Assembly: GCA_934621385.1 (NCBI GenBank)
Contig: CAKTUI010000006.1
Span: forward strand, 1 to 64,000
Origin: an uncultured Kiritimatiellota bacterium
Lineage (GTDB): Bacteria > Verrucomicrobiota > Kiritimatiellia > RFP12 > UBA1067
DNA: 64,000 bases
Direction: 5' to 3'
Positions 16,821-25,554 of this stretch are shown one piece after another; the first letter of the stretch is position 1; each line of letters starts with the position of its first letter. The notes under the pieces were generated by a model that saw only the letters and a program-made list of their open reading frames with translations, ran no database searches and had not been told where the DNA came from. The translations under genes and the position numbers were made by a program.

Positions 16821-18073
16821 GGCGCGGCGCAACCGGCGATGTCTGGCGCGTCCATGACGAGGCATCGGGACAAGATCTCGCACTCAAGATATTCCGCCCG
16901 CACGGCGGAGTTCCACCCGAACGGACGCGCGAACGCTTTTGCGCCGAGGCCCGTCTACTGAGTGCCCTTCGCCATCCCAACCTCATGCGCGTGTTCGCAT
17001 CCGGCTCGTTTCGCGGTGCTCCCTACTTCACGATGGAACTGCTGCGACCGCTGCCCGAAAGAATGTCCGCCCGCGCCATTGCCGCTCTGGGACGAGACCT
17101 CTGCCGCGCACTCGCCTTTCTCCACGCGCACGGCATCGTCCATCGCGACCTCAAGCCGGACAATGTGCTGGTCGCGCCAGACGGACGCTACGTCCTCGCC
17201 GACCTTGGCATTGCTCATCTCTCGGACGATGCGCTCGCCGGATTCGTCCTCGGGCTCGGACGCGGCAACCCGACGCTCATGGGCGGAACCGATCATGCGC
17301 TCGGCACGCCCGGCTTCGCCGCGCCGGAGCAGATGCAGGGGAAAGCCGTATCGCCCGCCGCCGACATCCACGCCCTCGGCGTGCTTTTCGACGATCTCTT
17401 CGACGGACATCCTCCCTTTGCCTGGCGCATCCTCATTCGGCAAATGACCAGCTCGCTACCAGCGCTACGAAGTCGCTCGCTTGCCGCCGTCCGACGTGCA
17501 CTCCTCCTGCTCGGAGTCCTTTCGCCGACCCGGGCTTGGGCAGTCTTCGCCCTGTCTCTCGCCCTTATCGCCGGGGTCATCTTCTACTGCCGTCCGAAAT
17601 GGGAGGACTTGACACCGGAGGACCGCGAAGCCGACACAATCAAGATGGACGGAATGGAGCGCGAACTTTACGGGACACGGATTTTCTTGCGGCCTGGCGG
17701 ACGCTATACATACACGGAAGATCTCATTTGGTTTCCAGATTGGTGCTACGACAGAAAGACCGATACGGTGCGGTATGTGCGCAGACCTCTTGTTGTCTCC
17801 GGCCCGGGCACATTGAAACTGTCGCAGATTGTGGGATACGATGTCTATCTTGTCTCCAACGCGACATTGGTCACGTCAGGAATTGTATCGACGAACACAT
17901 ATTCGATGCGCACGATGCTGATAAGCGAATACCCGGCAGGGGAAAGTCCGAAGGATGCCAATGGCCATTCCCTGCTGCTTCCCGCCTACCATGTCGAGTC
18001 CGGTTCACGCGTTGTCTTCACCGACAACCCCGACTATCCCCAAGATCTCATTCAACCGTATCCCGGCAAATAG
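16694..18073 (+). CDS. Membrane Ser/Thr protein kinase
   Basis: A 459-residue eukaryotic-type kinase. Gly-rich loop IGRGATGDVW at residues 42-51, catalytic Lys65 (LALKIF), HRDLKPDN at 150-157, DLG in place of DFG at 170-172, and activation-segment end GTPGFAAPEQ. A single membrane helix at about 281-299 leads to an extracytoplasmic domain of about 155 residues (with VVSGPGTLKLSQI), probably a sensor. The gene starts inside the sigma-factor reading frame, overlapping it by 127 nt, so the two are co-transcribed and probably coupled. Its likely role is to gate the sigma factor in response to an envelope signal. This is an inference from pairing. Confidence 0.85.
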   Translation: MHTADIQHYLATPAAADVSADLAASILRPGDHIGGLVAIAQIGRGATGDVWRVHDEASGQDLALKIFRPHGGVPPERTRERFCAEARLLSALRHPNLMRVFASGSFRGAPYFTMELLRPLPERMSARAIAALGRDLCRALAFLHAHGIVHRDLKPDNVLVAPDGRYVLADLGIAHLSDDALAGFVLGLGRGNPTLMGGTDHALGTPGFAAPEQMQGKAVSPAADIHALGVLFDDLFDGHPPFAWRILIRQMTSSLPALRSRSLAAVRRALLLLGVLSPTRAWAVFALSLALIAGVIFYCRPKWEDLTPEDREADTIKMDGMERELYGTRIFLRPGGRYTYTEDLIWFPDWCYDRKTDTVRYVRRPLVVSGPGTLKLSQIVGYDVYLVSNATLVTSGIVSTNTYSMRTMLISEYPAGESPKDANGHSLLLPAYHVESGSRVVFTDNPDYPQDLIQPYPGK

Positions 18074-18559
18074 TATGCTTCGGCGGCTCTGTGAGCGGTC
18101 GCGTCGTTCAGCCGGCCCAAAGGCAAGTATGTATTCCGTAGCTGTTCCCCTTGCGGCAGATTCCCGATGCCTGTCGGACGGAATTCTGATGCCCATCAGA
18201 AAAGTTTCTGATGCCCGTCGGAAAAAATTCTGATAGGCATCAGACGGCCCTATGCCCCGCATCGGGACGGAACCTGACCGAGGTAACGCTTTTGCGCCGT
18301 GCCCATCAGACGAAGACTTACTCCTGAGTAAATCAAAACTTACTGCCGAGTAAGTCTAAAGTTACTCGGCAGTAAGTTTCCTTCCGATGGGCATCAGCCT
18401 GCCGGGAGATGCCGAGGCCCCGCCGCCGGGATGCGCAAGAATGCCCCTTCCGCTCACCTTCTCGCGCAAAATCGTTGCAAATCAGACGAAAAGATGACGC
18501 TTTTATGAGAAATCGCAAGACGGCAAGGAAAATCCGAGAAGTGCGTACGCCGCAGCCCG
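18074..18559. other. Convergent intergenic region holding a palindrome array
   Basis: Lies between the 3' ends of the kinase gene (plus) and nadE (minus). It contains no gene. The first 240 bp after 18160 are filled with short palindromes in 22-bp phase; the rest to 18559 shows nothing I can name. Confidence 0.7.
18160..18401. repeat. 22-bp-phased palindrome array
   Basis: Cut into 22-bp rows starting at 18160, the sequence shows a short palindrome centred in almost every row: CCGA/TCGG at 18170.5, TTCTGATG/CATCAGAA at 18192.5, TTTCTGAT/GTCGGAAA (with G-T pairs) at 18214.5, TCTGAT/ATCAGA at 18236.5, two off-phase or weaker rows, a half-site at 18302.5, TTACTC/GAGTAA at 18324.5, ACTTACT/AGTAAGT at 18346.5, TTACT/AGTAA at 18368.5 and GATG/CATC at 18390.5. 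The arms change between rows but stay complementary. The units at 18339-18353 and 18362-18376 are also exact reverse complements of each other. Confidence 0.9.
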
Positions 18560-20389
18560 TTAAGTGAGCGACGGCGGCGGAATATCCGCTGGCATCCGCC
18601 AGTCCGCCCGCGGCGAAAGTGAAAGCGTAATCTTTGGTCCGTCCGGCACACAGTTGCGCTTGTACTGCGCGGCGAAGAAGCGCCGAATGAACGTGTCTCG
18701 CGTCCGCCTGATGATATCGTCCGAATAAACGCCCCGGAAGGCAACCTCCGCAAGGTCGAGCAGTTTTGCCGACGAGGCCCCTTCGGCGAGAAAGTGGTAA
18801 AGGAAAAAGTCATGGAGCGGATACGGTCCAAGGCGCGATTCCGAATCGTTGGCCACCGCACCCGGCACCAGTTCAGGTGTAATCGGTGCGGAGGCAATGC
18901 CACGAAGAAGGGACTTCAGCGGTTCCGCCGCGCTATCTGCGAGTCCGCGCAAGGCCCCGAGCACCATCGTCTTCGGAATGGACGCGTTAATCTGGTACAT
19001 GCTCATGTGATCGCCATTGTAGGTATTCCACCCGAGGGCGATTTCCGAAAGGTCGCCCGTGCCGACGACGAGCGCACCCTCCATATTGGCGACATCCATA
19101 AGCACTTGTGTCCGCTCCCGTGCCTGCACATTCTCATAGGCAATGTCGTGCACCGATTCCGCATGTCCAATGTCCGACAAGTGGCGGCGGCACGACTCCC
19201 TAATGTCGATGACCCGAACGGTGGCTCCGACCGCCTCGGAAAGCCGCACGGCAGCCGTCTGCGTCCGCTCGGTCGAGCCAAAGCCCGGCATGACAACGGC
19301 CACCAAGTTCGTCGGCGGCAGTTCCGCACGGCGCAAGGCTTCTGCCGCGCCCATCAGGGCGAGTGCCGAATCCGCTCCTCCCGAGACACCGATGACAAGT
19401 TTCTGCGCATGGGCACTCTGCAACCGCCGCGCCAGAGCCACGGACTGGATTTCAAGAATGGCCTTCGGCCACTGAGCCTCCCCATAGGCATCCTCAAACG
19501 GCGTCCGCGAAACCGCCTCGGGCTGCGCCGTCGGCACTGGCACCTCGAATGGAACAATCACCGGCAGGCGAGCCGTGCAACGGACCTCGCCATCCGATGA
19601 GTCCCCCAACCGACGATAGCGAAGTGCAGCGAGATCGACCACGGCTTCGGCGCGGGCCGCGCCCCCATGAAAGCGCGGCAGTTGCGAGACGATTCGCCCG
19701 TCGACGGCAATCAGCGAGGCCCCGCCGAAAACCGCATCTGAACAGGATTCACCCGTTCCCGCACACGCCATTGCATACACGCACCCAAGGCGGGCACTCT
19801 GATGACTCGCCATCTCACGCCGCCGCAACGCCTTGCCGAGGAAATCCGTACTCGCCGAAAGGTTGAAGACGACATCCACACCGGCCGTCGCCATCACCGA
19901 ACTGGGTGGCACCGGCGACCACGCGTCTTCGCAAATCTCAACACCGAACCGAAACGCGCCAATGTCAAAAACCTGGACGGACTCATCAAGCGGTGCGGGG
20001 GCGAACTGCCGCTTCTCATAATACTCCGCATAATTCGGCAGGATGTGCTTGCGCACGAGCCCCCTCACGCATCCGCCGCTGACGACGGCGGCGGCATTGT
20101 GGAGGACGCCGCCCTCACGCACGGGGAGTCCGACGATGCAGATAATTGGCAGGTCGGCGGTCTCCTTCGCAATCCGCTCCAACCCGCCCTTCGCGCCGTC
20201 CAACAGTTCATCCCGATAGAACAGGTCGCCGCATGTATAACCCGTGAGCGCGAGTTCAGGGAAGGCAATCGCCGCGACGCCATCCCGTGCCGCCGCACGC
20301 GTCATTGCGACAATTTCCTCCGCATTGCGGAACGGATTCCCCAAGGCAAGTCTCGGCGTTGCCGCTGCAATCTTAAAGAAGTCCTTCAT
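18560..20389 (-). CDS. nadE: Glutamine-dependent NAD+ synthetase
   Basis: A 609-residue two-domain enzyme that makes NAD+ from nicotinate adenine dinucleotide, ATP and glutamine. The N-terminal nitrilase-type glutaminase has its Glu45-Lys114-Cys153 triad in FPELALTGY, VRKHILPNYAEYYEKR and GVEICEDAW. The C-terminal synthetase has the PP-loop SGGADS at 336-341 and later DLSEIALGW and KTMVLGAL-like motifs. The length is slightly below the usual ~640-680. The start at 20389 follows the upstream stop by one base with GAGG nearby. It is the last gene of the kdsA-lptB-ptsHI operon. Confidence 0.95.
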   Translation of the reverse strand: MKDFFKIAAATPRLALGNPFRNAEEIVAMTRAAARDGVAAIAFPELALTGYTCGDLFYRDELLDGAKGGLERIAKETADLPIICIVGLPVREGGVLHNAAAVVSGGCVRGLVRKHILPNYAEYYEKRQFAPAPLDESVQVFDIGAFRFGVEICEDAWSPVPPSSVMATAGVDVVFNLSASTDFLGKALRRREMASHQSARLGCVYAMACAGTGESCSDAVFGGASLIAVDGRIVSQLPRFHGGAARAEAVVDLAALRYRRLGDSSDGEVRCTARLPVIVPFEVPVPTAQPEAVSRTPFEDAYGEAQWPKAILEIQSVALARRLQSAHAQKLVIGVSGGADSALALMGAAEALRRAELPPTNLVAVVMPGFGSTERTQTAAVRLSEAVGATVRVIDIRESCRRHLSDIGHAESVHDIAYENVQARERTQVLMDVANMEGALVVGTGDLSEIALGWNTYNGDHMSMYQINASIPKTMVLGALRGLADSAAEPLKSLLRGIASAPITPELVPGAVANDSESRLGPYPLHDFFLYHFLAEGASSAKLLDLAEVAFRGVYSDDIIRRTRDTFIRRFFAAQYKRNCVPDGPKITLSLSPRADWRMPADIPPPSLT

Positions 20390-20390
20390 T

Positions 20391-21293
20391 TCACAAGCCC
20401 TCGTCGACAAAGCCCTTGAAATCATCCGACAGTCTGACGACACCCGCCGACGCAGAAAAGCCCGCACCGAAGCCCGCAATCAGCACCCGTCGACCGGGGC
20501 ATCCCTTCGCCGCCAATGCCAGCGCGACGGAACAGGAACCCGGGTTCGCGTACGCGGCACCGCAGGTCAGTAGCCGATCCTCCCATTTCAGCGCACGGGA
20601 TAACTGGCGCACCATGTAAAGATTGGCCTGATGAGGCACGAAGTCCTCAAACGGAGTCTCGGCGAATGGCCGTAGGAACTTCACCACATCCGTCGCCACG
20701 AAGGCAAACACCTTGAAGCCATCCATTCGAATCGGTCCCGCTGCCGGGCATGTCAGCGCATCCGATGCGCGGGAGAGGAAGTCGAACCGACTGTTCACCC
20801 CGTGTCCAGAAGAGACAAGCGTCGCTGTCGCGGCATCCGAAAAGAGTTCCCCCGTGCCACGCGCCGACTCGCCCGACAAGTGCGACTGAACATCGCCATC
20901 CACGACAAGGATTTTTCGACCCGTATCCGCCGCGATCCGCCCGGCCAAGTAGACGGCGTAAGGATAGGCACTGCAGGCCATCTGCACATCAAACGCAACG
21001 ACATTCGGCCCAAGGCCCAAAGCAGACGCCAGCCGCACGGCGAGCGAGGGAAAGCGTTCCTCTGCGGAGAATGTCGCAACAATGACACCGCCCCAAGGAT
21101 CCCCATCCGCCTCCCGAAGGGGCCGCGCCGCACGGAGCATCAAGTCAAAGAGCGACTCGCCGGCGACGACGCGCCGAGACGGGAAGCCCGTCGCCTCAAT
21201 GACTTCCGGGCCGACGGTCGCCGCATTGTCAACGACCGTTCCACCGACCGCCGCAGATACGCCTTCCAGCACGACCTCGGGACACTCAATCAT
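20391..21293 (-). CDS. FabH-like 3-oxoacyl-ACP synthase III
   Basis: A 300-residue thiolase-fold enzyme. The catalytic triad of KAS III is in place: Cys107 (VQMACSAYPYA), His221 (VPHQANLYMV) and Asn250 (AYANPGSCS). The fold also shows the usual GELFSDAATATLV stretch. It is about 20 residues shorter than typical FabH and the N-terminal part is unusual, so the primer substrate may differ. The expected reaction is condensation of an acyl-CoA with malonyl-ACP to begin a fatty-acid or related chain. Its ATG overlaps the ptsI stop region and nadE follows by a base. Placement with LPS-export genes suggests envelope lipid supply. Confidence 0.8.
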   Translation of the reverse strand: MIECPEVVLEGVSAAVGGTVVDNAATVGPEVIEATGFPSRRVVAGESLFDLMLRAARPLREADGDPWGGVIVATFSAEERFPSLAVRLASALGLGPNVVAFDVQMACSAYPYAVYLAGRIAADTGRKILVVDGDVQSHLSGESARGTGELFSDAATATLVSSGHGVNSRFDFLSRASDALTCPAAGPIRMDGFKVFAFVATDVVKFLRPFAETPFEDFVPHQANLYMVRQLSRALKWEDRLLTCGAAYANPGSCSVALALAAKGCPGRRVLIAGFGAGFSASAGVVRLSDDFKGFVDEGL

Positions 21294-23077
21294 ATCAGCA
21301 AGTCGTCAAAGTCAGGGATTCGCGCCGTCAACCACTTCCGGCAGGCGGCGAAGATTTCCTGCGCGGGGCGATCCGCATCCATTCCCAGCGCAAACGCCGC
21401 GTACCCCGCGAGGTCGGCCCTGGTCAGACGACGAAGAATGTTCGAGATGACGGGAATGTAGGTCGCCGACATCGACAGGACATCAACGCCCATCGCCACC
21501 CACAGCACCCCCACCACGGGATCCGACGCGCTTTCGCCGCAGACCGATACGGGGATGCCGTTCTTGCGCGCCGCCGCGATTGTGCGCCGAATCAACTCAA
21601 GGATGGCTGGGTTCAGCGGCTGATAGAGGTTGGCGACGGCCTCGTTGCCGCGATCGGCCGCCATGACATACTGGACGAGGTCGTTCGTCCCAATGGAGAA
21701 GAAATCAACGTGCCGCGCCAAGGCATCCGCATTGATGGCCGCCGCAGGAACCTCAATCATCGCCCCAATGGCGACATTTCGGTCATAGGCAATGCCCTCC
21801 GCATCCAGCTCACGCTTCACGTTCTCAACCTGCACGGCCGCCTCGCGAAGCTCCTCAATGCAGCTGACCATCGGATACATGATCTTCGTGCGACCAAAGG
21901 CAGAAGCCCGCAGAATGGCACGGAGCTGAGTCCGAAAGACATCAATGTGCGAAAGCGAGTAGCGGATTGAGCGGTTGCCGAGGAATGGGTTCGCCTCCTT
22001 CGCCGAAAGGCCGCGCACCGTCTTATCCCCGCCGATGTCGAGCGTCCGAATGGTCACCGACCCGCGATTCCAGAGGGTCGCGGCAAACTTGACGGCATCG
22101 CGATAGGCCTCGAATTGCTCCTGCTCGGTCGGCTCGCGCTCACCGTTGAGCCAAAGGTACTCACTGCGATAGAGACCGATGCCCCGCGCACCGAAAGGCT
22201 GAACGCTGGCAATGGGAACGCCCGGATGGACATTCGCGTAAATCAGAACTTCGCTTCCGTCGGCAAGTCGGCCCGCGCAGGACCCGTCCACCGCCGCCTC
22301 GGAATGCTCCTTCTGCCGCTTGATGAGAAGTTCAAAGTCGGCAACCGTCTGCTCGTCGGGGTCGACGGTCACCGCCCCATTGGTCCCGTCGAGAAGAATC
22401 GTCATGCCGGGACTCACGCGTTCGGTGATGTCCCCAAGCCCCGTGACAGCGGGAATGCCCATCGCACGGGCGAGCAGGGCCACATGGCTCGTCGTCGAAC
22501 CGCCGTTCGTCGCAAAGCCGAGAAGATACTCACGCGGCAACTGAACCGTTTCGGACGGCGTCAAATCGTCCGCAACAACAATCGAGGGGACCTTCAGTTC
22601 GCTCCATGGACCCGGCGACGAACCCGAGAACGCCTTCAACAGACGACGCTCCACATCGTCAAGGTCGCGGACGCGTTCGCGGAAATACGGGTCGTTCATC
22701 CGCGCAAACCGTTCACGGTAATTCGCCGCCGTGGCCTTGACGGCCGCCTCGGCATTGACGTGGTCAATGGCAATGCGGCGCTCATTCTCCGCCGCGATCA
22801 TCGGATCCTCAAGTATCATCAGGTGACACTCGAAGACCCGAACATCCTCACGCCCCGCCCGCTCGCGAAGCGCCGCGACAATGCCCTCCAAATCGCGCTT
22901 GACGCTCGCCACGGCTCGCTTCAGGCGCTGGAGTTCGTCGCCCTCTCGACCAAGCTCGACGACATACTCGGGGACGGGAATCTCCTCCCCGCTCCGATAG
23001 AGGAAGACTGGACCCGCTGCAAAGCCGCGTGCCGTCGCAAGGCCCGCAACGGTCATCATGGTCGGCTTATTGCTCAT
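21290..23077 (-). CDS. ptsI: PTS enzyme I (phosphoenolpyruvate-protein phosphotransferase)
   Basis: A 595-residue enzyme I that takes phosphate from PEP to its own histidine and passes it to HPr. The phospho-His is His198 in GGSTTSHVALLARAMGIPAV. The PEP-binding barrel shows ARGIGLYRSEYLW, TIRTLDIGGDK, NPFLGNRSIR and VCGESASDP. Length is normal. The start at 23077 overlaps the ptsH stop by 11 nt (ATGAGCAATAA), typical of a tight operon. No EII permease gene is in the window, so a regulatory rather than sugar-uptake role is likely. Confidence 0.95.
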   Translation of the reverse strand: MSNKPTMMTVAGLATARGFAAGPVFLYRSGEEIPVPEYVVELGREGDELQRLKRAVASVKRDLEGIVAALRERAGREDVRVFECHLMILEDPMIAAENERRIAIDHVNAEAAVKATAANYRERFARMNDPYFRERVRDLDDVERRLLKAFSGSSPGPWSELKVPSIVVADDLTPSETVQLPREYLLGFATNGGSTTSHVALLARAMGIPAVTGLGDITERVSPGMTILLDGTNGAVTVDPDEQTVADFELLIKRQKEHSEAAVDGSCAGRLADGSEVLIYANVHPGVPIASVQPFGARGIGLYRSEYLWLNGEREPTEQEQFEAYRDAVKFAATLWNRGSVTIRTLDIGGDKTVRGLSAKEANPFLGNRSIRYSLSHIDVFRTQLRAILRASAFGRTKIMYPMVSCIEELREAAVQVENVKRELDAEGIAYDRNVAIGAMIEVPAAAINADALARHVDFFSIGTNDLVQYVMAADRGNEAVANLYQPLNPAILELIRRTIAAARKNGIPVSVCGESASDPVVGVLWVAMGVDVLSMSATYIPVISNILRRLTRADLAGYAAFALGMDADRPAQEIFAACRKWLTARIPDFDDLLI

Positions 23078-23351
23078 CCGGAATGTCGAACTTGCGCCCG
23101 ACGAGCGCCTCCAGCTCGTCAAGGGCCTCCTGGGCCTGCGGTCCGGACGCCGTCACCTTCAGGACGGCACCATGCCCCGCCTCAAGTGTCATCAACGCCA
23201 TGATCGACTTGCCCGACACGACCGTGCCGTCCTTCTCGACCTCGATGTCCGCATCATAGCGGCTGGCAGTCTTTGCGAAAAGCCCCGCCGGACGGACATG
23301 CATTCCGTAGCGGTTAGCGAGTGTCAGTGTTTTCGTGAGTTTCTCTGCCAT
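23067..23351 (-). CDS. ptsH: HPr phosphocarrier protein
   Basis: A 94-residue HPr. The EI-phosphorylated histidine is His18 in YGMHVRPAG. The HprK target serine is Ser49 in SGKSIMALMTL. Both sites are intact, so the protein can carry the EI phosphate and receive the HprK regulatory phosphate. A short tail of Asp/Glu/Gln ends the protein. It lies 5 bp after hprK and overlaps ptsI. Confidence 0.95.
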   Translation of the reverse strand: MAEKLTKTLTLANRYGMHVRPAGLFAKTASRYDADIEVEKDGTVVSGKSIMALMTLEAGHGAVLKVTASGPQAQEALDELEALVGRKFDIPDEQ

Positions 23352-23356
23352 TCCGT

Positions 23357-24352
23357 TTACCCCTTTTCCTTTGATTTCCTCATTTTTGCCGCGTCTGCGC
23401 GGCGGCGCAGGCGTTCCGACAGATCCTCAACCGGATCATAACCTGAAAGTATCAACTTCTGCTGCTGGGCGGCCGTCTCGACAAGGTTCACGAGATCGCG
23501 ACCCTCCGAAACGGGAATAATGATGTTCGGCACGTCAACGCCCAGAATCGTCCGAACCCGCCGCGTCTGCCCGACACGGTCAATTTCCCCGACAACGTCC
23601 TTCAGTTTCTTGAAGGTAATCACCATCTGCAGGCGCTTTTCGCCGCGCACGGCCCCGATGCCGAAAATGCTCGGCACATGAAGGATGCCGATGCCACGGA
23701 TCTCCATAAAGCCGACCGTCGAGTCGGAAGCCGACCCAAAGAGAATGTTGTCCGCACCACGGCGTATGCAGGTCAGGTCGTCCGCGACAAGCGCATAGCC
23801 GCGGCGAATCAGTCCAAGGGCCGTCTCGGACTTGCCAAGCCCCGGCGCACCCTCAAGCATCACCCCAAGACCGCACACCTCCACCATCGTCCCGTAAATC
23901 GACGTGCGCGGCGCACTCAGCCGTTCGAGCACAAACGCACACAGGTGCGAGAAGACCTTCGTCTTCAGCGTGGTGGACATAATGACGGCACCCGACTTCT
24001 CCGCGAGTTCTATCTCGTCTGGCAGAAGCCTGTTACCATTCGTAATGATAAAGCAAAATGCCTTCAGCTCCAACAAGTCGCGGATGCGCGCCAGTCGCGT
24101 CTCGGCCTTCAGCGAGTGAAGGTAGGCGACTTCGGCATTGCCCAGGAGCTGAAGGCGCTTCCAGGCAAAATGCTCGTGAAAGCCCGTCAACGCCAAACCC
24201 GGTCGATTGACAATCGGCTCGTCAATTCGGCGTTCAAGGCTTTTCCCTCCGGCGACGAGCTCAAGGCACAGTTCCTCGCGCCCGGCCTCAAAGAAGTCGG
24301 ACACCGTGAAATCTGTGCCGTTGGCACTGCCCCCGGAAGGAATCGCGTCCAT
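23357..24352 (-). CDS. hprK: HPr kinase/phosphorylase
   Basis: A 331-residue HprK/P that phosphorylates HPr on the regulatory serine and can reverse it. The Walker A motif GAPGLGKS is at 168-175, followed by VADD, and the family signature is visible as MEIRGIGILHVPSIFGIGAV. In the segment before the P-loop this protein has SIYG where most family members have an H-G pair; whether that matters is unclear. The N-terminal domain is of normal size. The start at 24352 follows AGAGGA. Presence in a Gram-negative operon with lptB and hpf, and no permease, parallels the regulatory PTS genes of Proteobacteria. Confidence 0.95.
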   Translation of the reverse strand: MDAIPSGGSANGTDFTVSDFFEAGREELCLELVAGGKSLERRIDEPIVNRPGLALTGFHEHFAWKRLQLLGNAEVAYLHSLKAETRLARIRDLLELKAFCFIITNGNRLLPDEIELAEKSGAVIMSTTLKTKVFSHLCAFVLERLSAPRTSIYGTMVEVCGLGVMLEGAPGLGKSETALGLIRRGYALVADDLTCIRRGADNILFGSASDSTVGFMEIRGIGILHVPSIFGIGAVRGEKRLQMVITFKKLKDVVGEIDRVGQTRRVRTILGVDVPNIIIPVSEGRDLVNLVETAAQQQKLILSGYDPVEDLSERLRRRADAAKMRKSKEKG

Positions 24353-24366
24353 GCGCAGTCCTCTTC

Positions 24367-24702
24367 TCAGTTCTTAGCCGAGGCCGCACGCTGCTTACGC
24401 ACCGTGCCCTTGCGCGCCTTGACGCGCATACGCAGGAGCTGACGCTCCGCACGCGCCGCCGCCGTGTCGATCACGCTCTTCGCGCTCTCGGAGAACTCCT
24501 TCGCACCGACGGCCGTCTCGCCGAGACGGTTCGCCACGACTTCGGCCATGTACATGTGCTTCTTGACGTCAATGTCAATGACCACGGAGACCTTCGTCAC
24601 CTTCGGAAAGCGTTCAACAAGCTTCGCCATACGCGCCTCGGCGTATGCCTTGAGCGACTCAATCCGCACGTCGCTGTGCCTCATCGTTACTTCAATGCTC
24701 AT
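24367..24702 (-). CDS. hpf: Ribosome hibernation-promoting factor, short form
   Basis: A 111-residue protein of the HPF/YfiA family that binds 30S subunits and promotes inactive ribosome dimers. Features: MSIEVTMRHSDVRIESLKAYAEARMAKL start typical of the family, the VVIDIDVKKHMYMAEV strand, and a basic C-terminal tail (MRVKARKGTVRKQRAASAKN). It lacks the long C-terminal dimerisation domain. GGAGGAAAAAG precedes the ATG. Position between lptB and hprK repeats the lptB-rpoN-hpf-ptsN order of Proteobacteria. Confidence 0.9.
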   Translation of the reverse strand: MSIEVTMRHSDVRIESLKAYAEARMAKLVERFPKVTKVSVVIDIDVKKHMYMAEVVANRLGETAVGAKEFSESAKSVIDTAAARAERQLLRMRVKARKGTVRKQRAASAKN

Positions 24703-24756
24703 CTTTTTCCTCCTTCTTGTTGTGTATGTAGTGTTCGTCCAAAAATCTTCGTCCGT

Positions 24757-25554
24757 TTACATTCGGAAGCCATCGCCCAGATAGCGCGCCCGCACCTCGG
24801 GATCCTCCACGAGTTCGGCGGTCGTGCCCGTCTTGAGCAACTGCCCATTGTAGACCATGTAGGCGCGGTCGACGACGGACAGCGTCTCGCGCACATTGTG
24901 GTCGGTGATGATGATTCCAAGTCCCTGCCGCGCCAACCGGCGCACGATATCCTGAATCTCGTTCACGCTGAGCGGGTCGACGCCTGCAAAGGGTTCGTCC
25001 AACATCAAGATGGACGGGTTGCGCACCAGCGACCGAGCAATCTCCAGTTTGCGCCGCTCGCCACCCGAAAGCGTATACGCCGGCTGCTTCGCAACCTTCA
25101 TGAGGTCGAAGGGCGTCAGCAGTTCCTCGGCACGGGCCATGCGCGCCTTCCGTGAAAGCGGCAGGGTCTCCAAAATCGCCATGACATTGTCCCAGACGGA
25201 CAGCTTGCGGAAGATGCTCGCCTCCTGCGCCAAGTAGCCAAGCCCGTTCCGCGCCCGCATGAAGACCGGCATCCGCGTCAAATCCTTACCACGAAACACC
25301 ACCTTGCCGCCGTCGGGACGCACCAGCCCGACAATCATGTAGAAGGTCGTCGTCTTGCCCGCCCCGTTCGGCCCGAGAAGACCGACAATCTCACCGCAGC
25401 TGACTTCCATCGACATCCCGTTGACGACCGTGCGGTCGCCATAGACCTTCACAAGGCCCGTCGCCCGCAGGTCGGGTTCACGCCGCCCCATGTCGCCGCC
25501 GCGCTCCTCGGCCATCGCCTTCATCGCGCCCAATACAGGATCGTCATTCGTCAT
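24757..25554 (-). CDS. lptB: LPS export ABC transporter ATPase LptB
   Basis: A 265-residue ABC ATPase that powers LPS transport with LptFG. Walker A GPNGAGKT, Q-loop YLAQEASIFRKL, signature LSGGERRKLEIARSL, Walker B ILMLDEPFAGVDP, and H-loop ITDHNVRETL; the EPFAGVDP and DHNVRETL forms are typical of LptB. An N-terminal extension of about 28 residues precedes the domain. It overlaps the lptC-like gene by ATGA. LptF and LptG are not in the window. Confidence 0.95.
   Translation of the reverse strand: MTNDDPVLGAMKAMAEERGGDMGRREPDLRATGLVKVYGDRTVVNGMSMEVSCGEIVGLLGPNGAGKTTTFYMIVGLVRPDGGKVVFRGKDLTRMPVFMRARNGLGYLAQEASIFRKLSVWDNVMAILETLPLSRKARMARAEELLTPFDLMKVAKQPAYTLSGGERRKLEIARSLVRNPSILMLDEPFAGVDPLSVNEIQDIVRRLARQGLGIIITDHNVRETLSVVDRAYMVYNGQLLKTGTTAELVEDPEVRARYLGDGFRM

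Noticed and set aside
18160..18401. CRISPR array
   Set aside because: Units are palindromes with changing sequence and 8-bp linkers, not constant repeats with 30-bp spacers, and there are no cas genes.
21290..23351. A sugar-uptake PTS operon
   Set aside because: Only the general proteins and HprK are present, with no EIIA/B/C genes, and the neighbours are LPS export and NAD synthesis genes.
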